A stretch of 64,000 bases of DNA from Nitrosomonas sp. (GTDB lineage: Bacteria; Pseudomonadota; Gammaproteobacteria; Burkholderiales; Nitrosomonadaceae), in NCBI GenBank assembly GCA_020890945.1, contig JAJHPK010000016.1, positions 30,157 through 94,156 of the forward strand. The letters are read 5' to 3'. Positions within the stretch are counted from its first letter, which is position 1. Every line of letters starts with the position of its first letter. The position numbers and the translations under genes were made by a program. The notes beneath the pieces were generated by a model. It did not search any database. It was not told the origin of the DNA and saw only the letters and a list, made by a program, of their open reading frames with translations. This document shows positions 58,655 through 64,000 of this stretch, one piece after another.

Positions 58655-59903
58655 GAGATCTTTGCAAAATCACATGTAGTTCTTGTTTCAATGGAATTCT
58701 GGGTTTATTTATAAGTTTTCAAGGAATTTTTCAGCCATTTTTCTGTAGTGAACGGTAAATAATAAACTTAAGCCGGCCACTTTCGGTCGCAAGGATGCGA
58801 TAATCCTATGTTTTCGTAATCATTTACGCTCAGCGAAGACCTTAGGAATTCTTTTCAAGTTGTATGCCATCGCGAGTAATATGTGCCAGGTATGGGCTTT
58901 GGCTAGACCTCAGTAACGCAGTATTGTAGCATTGAACCAGCGTGCTTGGCTTCCAAAGACTCGCTCTACCACATAACGGGCTTTAGTGATCATGCGATTG
59001 CACTGCAACTGCAACCGCCGTCGCGTCAAGGGATTGTTCTTGGTAGCCTTATTCTGAATGCCGGTTTTAATGCCGCGTGATTTCAAAGCATCGCGGTGCT
59101 TTTGGCTACTATAGGCTTTATCGAGTAGATCCAGCCGCGGCTTGCTGTCATGACAATTGGCCGCAGTGGTTTTAACGGCTAACACCAAGCCATGATTATC
59201 GACTACCGCATGCTGCTTATAACCCAATACTGAGTTTCCACCTTTTATGACCCAGCGTGCTTCAGCATCGACACCGGGTTGCGTTACTTCAGTGACTCGC
59301 ATGGCTGATTGGGTATTCGCTTCATCACCGTGCTCTTCCCGATCACTGACCACTTCATAAGCTGGTTTGGTTTTGGGTTTGCGTGGACTTTGCGTAATGC
59401 TCGCGCCAACGTGACAGCCCTGCTTAAGGGTGATGTTGTAAGCCTGGATCTACCGGTTGATTTCCGAATAACCCATCCCATACTTTTGCTGCCGTCAGTC
59501 ACGTCCTAAATCGCGATAGCACAGAATGGTCCGGCACATCATCTTCCAGCGACAAGCCCAGAAACCGCATCACGTGGAGATTAGACTTCGCCATGTCTTC
59601 CACCGATTCATTGCTTAGACCACCGTTCCAAATCCCGACCAATATCATCTTAAGCAACAGCAACCTCGAATACGTCGGACGCTCCCGCTGCATCGCAAAC
59701 CGTTGCATAATGGACTGCGATTGCTTTCTCTATCGAGTTCGAGTCGATCAATTGATCAATTTGATTCAGAAAATTTCCTTTCCACGTGTGGAGGATTACA
59801 TCAAATTCAGAAAAACTCATACTTACTACTCCGACACTATTGATTGAAAGCACCACTATAACGGTCGACTGGAAGGCCAAAATCGAAAACGTGCAAAGGT
59901 CTC
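58655..59903 (-). mobile_element. IS5-family relic, copy E (1249 bp)
   Basis: Both ends are present: GAGATCTTTGCAAAATCAC (left) and CGTGCAAAGGTCTC (right). It is near full length but carries several frameshifts. It lies just upstream of hsdM and may have affected its promoter. No clear target duplication is seen. Confidence 0.87.
58806..59820 (-). pseudogene. IS5-family transposase remnant (copy E)
   Basis: The coding region is broken into at least three frames: 'MSFSEFDVILHTWKGNFL' near 59820, 'FLGLSLEDDVPDHSVLSRF' near 59520, and 'SVLGYKQHAVVDNHGL' to 'VVERVFGSQARWFN' up to 58910. The region of the second catalytic Asp is also damaged. Not functional. Confidence 0.87.
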
Positions 59904-59955
59904 TTCTCATTAAGCACAGCAAATTTGCGCAGTTATGCAGAGGTCTTAAAAATCT

Positions 59956-60063
59956 TTGAATTCTGATTCTAAGAAGATTGTGGCCAGTTATGTTGAGCAG
60001 GCTATGCTAGACGCAAAACCGGAAGAACGCTTTCAATTTGACCGCAACGAAGCCAGTGTTTAA
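59956..60063 (+). pseudogene. Possible tail of a lost gene next to IS copy E
   Basis: A 35-codon frame without a good start reads 'SKKIVASYVEQAMLDAKPEE' and ends 'FDRNEASV'. It has a protein-like, amphipathic composition and sits directly beyond the IS right end, so it may be the 3' end of a gene cut by the insertion. I cannot name it. Confidence 0.25.
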
Positions 60064-60108
60064 TCGTGCTGTAACTTTGCGCGATTCTTGGGGGAAAACT
60101 GCGAAGCC

Positions 60109-60579
60109 CTAATCTCCTAAAAACTGCCAGTCGGAAAAAGTGGCCGCTTGTCCTATGTTTTCTCCGTTATTGGCACGGACAGTCCAGATAATAGCGTTGT
60201 CTACTCGAAAGCGCTTTCCAGAGCTTGAAATACGCACACCATGATAATTGGAGATATAGCCTTCAGTTTCCGCTCGAGCAAGCATGTGTGAGCGTTCTTC
60301 ACGATTCATCGATTCTGCAGTCAATCGGGAGGGCGTTCGAGTGAACGACTCCCAATCCATCTCCCACAATTCTAGTGCGATTTGATTACCGTAATTCAGA
60401 ATTGGATCGCTTTCTGCGCCATGTGAAACAACCACGAGTGCCGAATGAAATAATGTTTCCGCTTGGGTCAGTGGTGTTCCGATCCGTTGAATCAACTCAC
60501 TTTTTGTCCAATAGGCATAACTGTTTAATAACTGTTGACACCACACTACCACAGGTGGATCGGACCAAGCTAATTGCAT
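60109..60579 (-). CDS. MEKHLA-domain protein
   Basis: The 156-residue soluble protein matches the MEKHLA domain pattern (PAS-related): 'FHSALVVVSHGAESDPILNY', 'GNQIALELWEMDWESFTRTP', 'SRLTAESMNREERSHMLARA' and 'RFRVDNAIIWTV'. The family occurs in plants and in bacteria, where its function is not established. It lies 9 bases after the pstS stop on the same strand, so it may be cotranscribed with the phosphate-uptake genes. Confidence 0.85.
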   Translation of the reverse strand: MQLAWSDPPVVVWCQQLLNSYAYWTKSELIQRIGTPLTQAETLFHSALVVVSHGAESDPILNYGNQIALELWEMDWESFTRTPSRLTAESMNREERSHMLARAETEGYISNYHGVRISSSGKRFRVDNAIIWTVRANNGENIGQAATFSDWQFLGD

Positions 60580-60588
60580 CGTGATATA

Positions 60589-61614
60589 TCAATGATGCTC
60601 AAATTCCAAACGGCCTTCACGCCGAATCAAATCATCAATCGTCAGTCCAACTCCCGACACGCTATCAAACAATGTCCCCACCCTTTTTTTATTGAAGTGC
60701 TCCAACATGGTGTTGTAAGCTCTAGGTGGCAGAGGGAATAATCCTGCTTCTTTAGTAATTAAAATGCCATTTTTTAGGTAATAAGTGATGAATTCATGGA
60801 CTTCCTGTTTTTCCACTGATTTTGCGTTGACATAAATAAAGACTGGACGGGAGAGAGGTTGGTAAGCGCCATTTTCGACACTGTCGACTGAAGGCAAAAC
60901 TGCACCATTACCTTTTTCATTATCCACCGCTACCGCTTTGACTTTATTTTGATTTTCAAGAAAGTAAGCGAAACCCAAAAACCCTAGTGCATTTTTATTG
61001 TTAGCAATATCTTCAGCCAAAGCAATGTCATTTTGAGATTTATTAAAATCATTTCGACTGGATTTGGCTTTACCGACTATCGCTTCAGTAAAATAATCAA
61101 AAGTACCTGAATCTCTATCTGACACATAAAGGCCAATTTCCTCAGCAGGCCAAGCCGGATTGATTTGATTCCATCGGGTAATTTTTCCTTGCGCCGAAGG
61201 CCCCCAGATTTTATTTAACTCCGTCACGGTTAGTGACTTACTCCAGGTGTTATGAGGATTAATCACAACGGTTAACGCATCAAAAGCTATTGGAATCTCT
61301 ATGAATTGAACCTTCGCATTTTTGCATTCGAGAAGTTCTTTTTTCTGAATTGGGCGCGAAGCATTTGCAATATCGATTTCGCCGCGACACATCTTTTTAA
61401 AACCGCCGCCGCTACCGGAAATTTCCATCGCAATCTTCACCGTATTTTTCTTCATTACTTCGAATTGATCTGCGGCTATTTTGGTGACCGGATAAACGGT
61501 GCTGGAACCATCAATTTTAATGACGGATTGCGAGTGAGCAAGCCCGACGCACGCGATAAAGCTAGTGGAAACAAACCAATGACTAAGTAAAGAAAACTTT
61601 AGTGATCGTGACAT
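60589..61614 (-). CDS. pstS: PstS-like phosphate-binding periplasmic protein
   Basis: The 341-residue ABC-type phosphate-binding protein is expected from the ATG at 61612-61614, which has a strong GGAGG site 6 bases upstream; an ATG 4 codons earlier contains that site. A signal peptide ends near 'CVGLAHS'. Binding motifs are 'IDGSSTVYPVTKIAADQF', 'ISGSGGGFKKMCRGEIDIAN' and 'DRDSGTFDYFTE'. The partners pstCAB are not in view, and instead a MEKHLA protein follows. A porin gene of the OprO/OprP type lies just upstream. Confidence 0.92.
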   Translation of the reverse strand: MSRSLKFSLLSHWFVSTSFIACVGLAHSQSVIKIDGSSTVYPVTKIAADQFEVMKKNTVKIAMEISGSGGGFKKMCRGEIDIANASRPIQKKELLECKNAKVQFIEIPIAFDALTVVINPHNTWSKSLTVTELNKIWGPSAQGKITRWNQINPAWPAEEIGLYVSDRDSGTFDYFTEAIVGKAKSSRNDFNKSQNDIALAEDIANNKNALGFLGFAYFLENQNKVKAVAVDNEKGNGAVLPSVDSVENGAYQPLSRPVFIYVNAKSVEKQEVHEFITYYLKNGILITKEAGLFPLPPRAYNTMLEHFNKKRVGTLFDSVSGVGLTIDDLIRREGRLEFEHH

Positions 61615-61745
61615 TTTTTCCTCCATAATTTCGGGAATATCGACACTGTGAGCTAGCGAAAAGTGTTTTCTGTTGAAAATATTCGGTTACCGCACATATT
61701 GCTGCTCAACTCTACAATAGTCAACAATCAAAGATGCAAAATACA

Positions 61746-61788
61746 AAACCCGAAATAAGCACCGTATGAAAGCGCCTATTCCGGGTTT
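61746..61788 (-). terminator. Imperfect terminator hairpin after the porin gene
   Basis: AAACCCGAAATAAGC and GCGCCTATTCCGGGTTT pair with a few bulges. On the minus strand the stem is followed by TTTTGTATTTTG. It would separate the porin transcript from pstS or attenuate read-through. Confidence 0.55.
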
Positions 61789-61801
61789 GTGTGTTTTTAG
61801 A

Positions 61802-63523
61802 CTAAAAATCTACTGTGAGTTGCGTCAAGAATGCGCTCAAACTGCCATTATCCCAACCATGCGTCCGTGCACCCGCACCTCCAGAATAGCCGTTGGTATT
61901 CGTAGTCGGCGTTCCTGCGGTGTTGATATTGAGCATGTGAACAACGTTGGCTTGGAATTTAACATTCGAATGAGGATACCAATTCAAGCCAAACCTCACC
62001 ATGTCTGCTTCCCCTCCTTTGATGACACCTGAGTTCATATCAATATAGTCATAACCAAACGCAACTTCCCATGCGCCCAGTCCTGACCCATTGAATTGAA
62101 AGGGTCTGTTTGGTTTGATGCGGTTCGCAGCACCGTTTCTAACGTGGTAAGCTTTGGATTCCCCTGTTAGGAAGTAGCTAATAAAACCATAATAGCCGGT
62201 TAAATGTTCGCCGTTATATCCGAAACCATTGATGTTAGTGCGCAAATATTCAGCTTGTGCTGAAAAGGGCCCATATACGAACCATCCTTCCGCGCCATAA
62301 CGATCATAACTGGTGATTCGTCTATGATTCGGGTCGGTTTCGGCACCATTACTTAAGTTTCCGGTATTCAACATATTGGAACGATCAATGTTAGTTCCCG
62401 GAAAGGCTACAAAAGACATTCCACCACCTCCCCCGTTGCTACCTTCGCCCACCATTGTGCCATCAGCACGATACTGTGTTTGCACATTAGTATGTCCTGC
62501 AGAAATTCCCACGTGCAGGAACTTGCTTTCGCTTTCCATCCACGGTCTTCCTGTCACACGCCCAATCCCCTGCCAACCTATGTCACCAGAACCATTGTTA
62601 CGGCTTTGGTTACCATTGGCATTGACGGAAGTCGAAGCTGCTGACCATGCCCCGATAGGTTCGGTTTGGAAAGCCAATCCCGTTTGGAAACGTTGCACTG
62701 CATAATTGAGCCCAATACCGGTTTTATAAGTATTCGGATTATCCACGAATGAGTTAACCGACATATGGCGTTCGATGAATGTCAGGAAGCGATTGCTAGC
62801 AGCCTCTTCCAAACTGAATGGTTCTTTAAATGAACCTATTTTATAGGAAAGCGCGTTTGTGTGATTCAGGCGAACAAATGCATCCGTAATGCCAGAACCT
62901 ACGGAACCATTACCGCGGCTAAAATCATACTCAAATTTATAATCCCATATTTTGTAGTAAGTACCTTCTACACCCAAGCGAGCGCGTCGTATATTCGCGC
63001 CACTGTTAAATTCATTAGGCAAATTAGTTCCCGTTGCAGGATCAGGATCGTTGATAAAATTGTATTGTGATGCAGGTTGAATACGGCCGTTCAGAGAGAT
63101 AGAAAAATTTCCATCTTTGGTAGCCCAATGCAAACCACGGTCATCGAACGTTCCATGTATTTTTTCAACTTCTTTGACACGTTCGTCGAGTATGGAAACT
63201 TGATTTTTAAGTTGCTCTTTCTCCGCCTTTTCTCGCAATCTCACAAGACGATCACCCGCAGGTTTATCGCTTGCACCTACGTTCGAATCTTCTTGAACGG
63301 GAACTGATTCCGCCACCGTCGCTTTTTTCGAGTTTGCTGTAGCAGATTTTGCAGAAGCGCTTCCGGATTTTTCGTAAGTACCCATATGTACCCTACCCGG
63401 ACCAGGTTCAGCAAAAATTTGCTTGGTTTTCTTGTCGACGTACAAATCTAAGGCATAGCTACTGGATGCTGCACATGAGGTTATGATAGTTAAAGCTGTC
63501 AGAAAAAATCTGAATAATGACAT
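61802..63523 (-). CDS. OprO/OprP-type phosphate-selective porin
   Basis: The 573-residue outer-membrane porin has a signal peptide ending 'SSSYA'. A short N-terminal region ('KTKQIFAEPGPGRVHMGTYE') and a coiled coil (about residues 92-118) follow, as in other porins that trimerise. The beta-barrel has 'FSISLNGRIQPASQYNF', 'YYKIWDYKFEYDFSRGNGSV' and 'IGSFKEPFSLEEAASNRFLT', typical of the porin O/P family, and ends in Phe as required for BAM recognition. A PHO-box-like promoter lies upstream and pstS lies downstream, so phosphate uptake is the likely job. Confidence 0.9.
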   Translation of the reverse strand: MSLFRFFLTALTIITSCAASSSYALDLYVDKKTKQIFAEPGPGRVHMGTYEKSGSASAKSATANSKKATVAESVPVQEDSNVGASDKPAGDRLVRLREKAEKEQLKNQVSILDERVKEVEKIHGTFDDRGLHWATKDGNFSISLNGRIQPASQYNFINDPDPATGTNLPNEFNSGANIRRARLGVEGTYYKIWDYKFEYDFSRGNGSVGSGITDAFVRLNHTNALSYKIGSFKEPFSLEEAASNRFLTFIERHMSVNSFVDNPNTYKTGIGLNYAVQRFQTGLAFQTEPIGAWSAASTSVNANGNQSRNNGSGDIGWQGIGRVTGRPWMESESKFLHVGISAGHTNVQTQYRADGTMVGEGSNGGGGGMSFVAFPGTNIDRSNMLNTGNLSNGAETDPNHRRITSYDRYGAEGWFVYGPFSAQAEYLRTNINGFGYNGEHLTGYYGFISYFLTGESKAYHVRNGAANRIKPNRPFQFNGSGLGAWEVAFGYDYIDMNSGVIKGGEADMVRFGLNWYPHSNVKFQANVVHMLNINTAGTPTTNTNGYSGGAGARTHGWDNGSLSAFLTQLTVDF

Positions 63524-63582
63524 AGTTTTTAATCCAGAATTGATAAGAGTTGATCAGGTAATCAGTCTTATAAAGGATTAAT

Positions 63583-63600
63583 GTTACAGTTTTGTTACAA
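63583..63600 (-). promoter_or_regulatory. PHO-box-like PhoB site upstream of the porin gene
   Basis: On the minus strand two 7-mers, TTGTAAC and CTGTAAC, are separated by AAAA, giving the 11-base period of PHO boxes. TATAAG follows 10 bases later as a -10, the arrangement of PhoB-activated promoters that lack a -35 element. Confidence 0.65.
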
Positions 63601-63634
63601 TTTTAGATTAACGCGTAATTTATTCGATAACTAC

Positions 63635-63663
63635 TTGTACAAATAACAATTATTTTTTAGAAT
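63635..63663 (+). promoter_or_regulatory. Sigma-70-type promoter candidate for amoC
   Basis: TTGTAC (63635-63640) and TAGAAT (63658-63663) are 17 bases apart, pointing toward amoC. They imply a leader of about 215 bases. Within that leader lie GGACAG at 63753 and the dyad GACAG-C-CTGTC at 63783-63793. AOB amo transcripts have long leaders; this start is a prediction only. Confidence 0.5.
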
Positions 63664-63886
63664 TAGAAATCAACCTTATCGCTTACAGGGATAAATCAGC
63701 TTTCATAGGTTTATTTTATGAATGAATTTTGCGATGAGCGAGATGAATAAGCGGACAGACTCTCATTGAACTTTTAAGGATAGACAGCCTGTCCAATAAG
63801 TACCTGGCAAATAAAAATAGTGAATGAATGCTGTTTTTTGCCAAGGATTGTTTTCTATTAATTTTATATTGATAGGAGGTAGCAAT

Positions 63887-64000
63887 ATGGCAACAACCTA
63901 TGGCACGACGAGTGCGAGCAAGAGTGGTGAGTATGACATGTCACTGTGGTATGACTCTAAATACTACAAGATAGGCATGCTCACGATGTTACTGGTAGCG
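63887..64000 (+). CDS. amoC: Ammonia monooxygenase subunit C, 5' end (cut by window edge)
   Basis: The first 38 codons read '[18 protein letters not shown]' followed by '[20 protein letters not shown]', the characteristic N-terminus of Nitrosomonas AmoC leading into the first membrane helix. AGGAGGT ends 6 bases before the ATG, an ideal ribosome binding site. AmoC is an integral subunit of the copper enzyme that oxidises ammonia to hydroxylamine. Whether this is the first gene of an amoCAB operon or a solitary amoC copy depends on sequence beyond the window. Confidence 0.93.
   Translation, partial: MATTYGTTSASKSGEYDMSLWYDSKYYKIGMLTMLLVA

Noticed and set aside
1-64000. CRISPR arrays, rRNA genes, retrons, toxin-antitoxin pairs
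   Set aside because: Searched by eye; no regularly spaced repeats, rRNA segments, reverse transcriptase or recognisable TA pairs were found.

Overview
The window comes from an ammonia-oxidising betaproteobacterium, most likely a Nitrosomonas. The strongest evidence is the last 114 bases, which read as the start of AmoC, the ammonia monooxygenase C subunit, behind a perfect ribosome binding site. The rest agrees: modest GC content, a metX-metW pair, an incomplete regulatory PTS (EIIA, HPr, EI), type IV pilus genes, and several decayed copies of an IS5-family element.

Layout. 1-21.6 kb is ordinary chromosome: a PAS sensor fragment, an RpfE-like protein, icd, cspA, clpS-clpA, coaE-pilD-pilC, a Rid-family protein, sbcB, ilvA, the chemosensory pair pilJ-chpA, an agmatinase-like ureohydrolase and an RlpA lipoprotein. 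21.6-24.4 kb holds two same-strand IS5-family relics around a small secreted protein. 24.5-38.2 kb returns to housekeeping genes: an MFS permease, a DegS/AlgW-type protease, a Nif3 protein, a 38-residue membrane protein, mltA, an RTX protein, a thioesterase, metW-metX, the PTS genes, a CNNM/CorC protein and zapD. 38.3-39.8 kb is a transposon graveyard that includes a nested 88-bp MITE-like element. 40-47.4 kb carries a pseudopilin coupled to a GGDEF-EAL protein, rsgA-phhB-M48 protease, orn, tRNA-Arg(CCT) and msrA.

47.4-58.5 kb is the most unusual region. A type I restriction-modification operon (hsdM, hsdS, hsdR, all on the minus strand) is interrupted between hsdS and hsdR by a 4166-bp Tn3-derived element. 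The element has about 143-bp terminal inverted repeats and a perfect 5-bp target duplication (TAATT). It carries a large secreted ankyrin-repeat protein and broken tnpA ends pointing outward at both termini. The hsdR beyond it has a frameshift and has lost key residues in its nuclease, Walker A and DEAH motifs. hsdM is also split in two by an apparent one-base frameshift. Restriction is therefore almost certainly lost, and methylation may or may not persist.

58.6-64 kb contains another IS5-family relic, a MEKHLA-domain protein, a PstS-like phosphate-binding protein and an OprO/OprP-like porin with a PHO-box-like promoter. This phosphate-scavenging unit is divergent from amoC. Positions, motifs and repeats were read by eye; family names rest on recognition of conserved motifs, not on a search.
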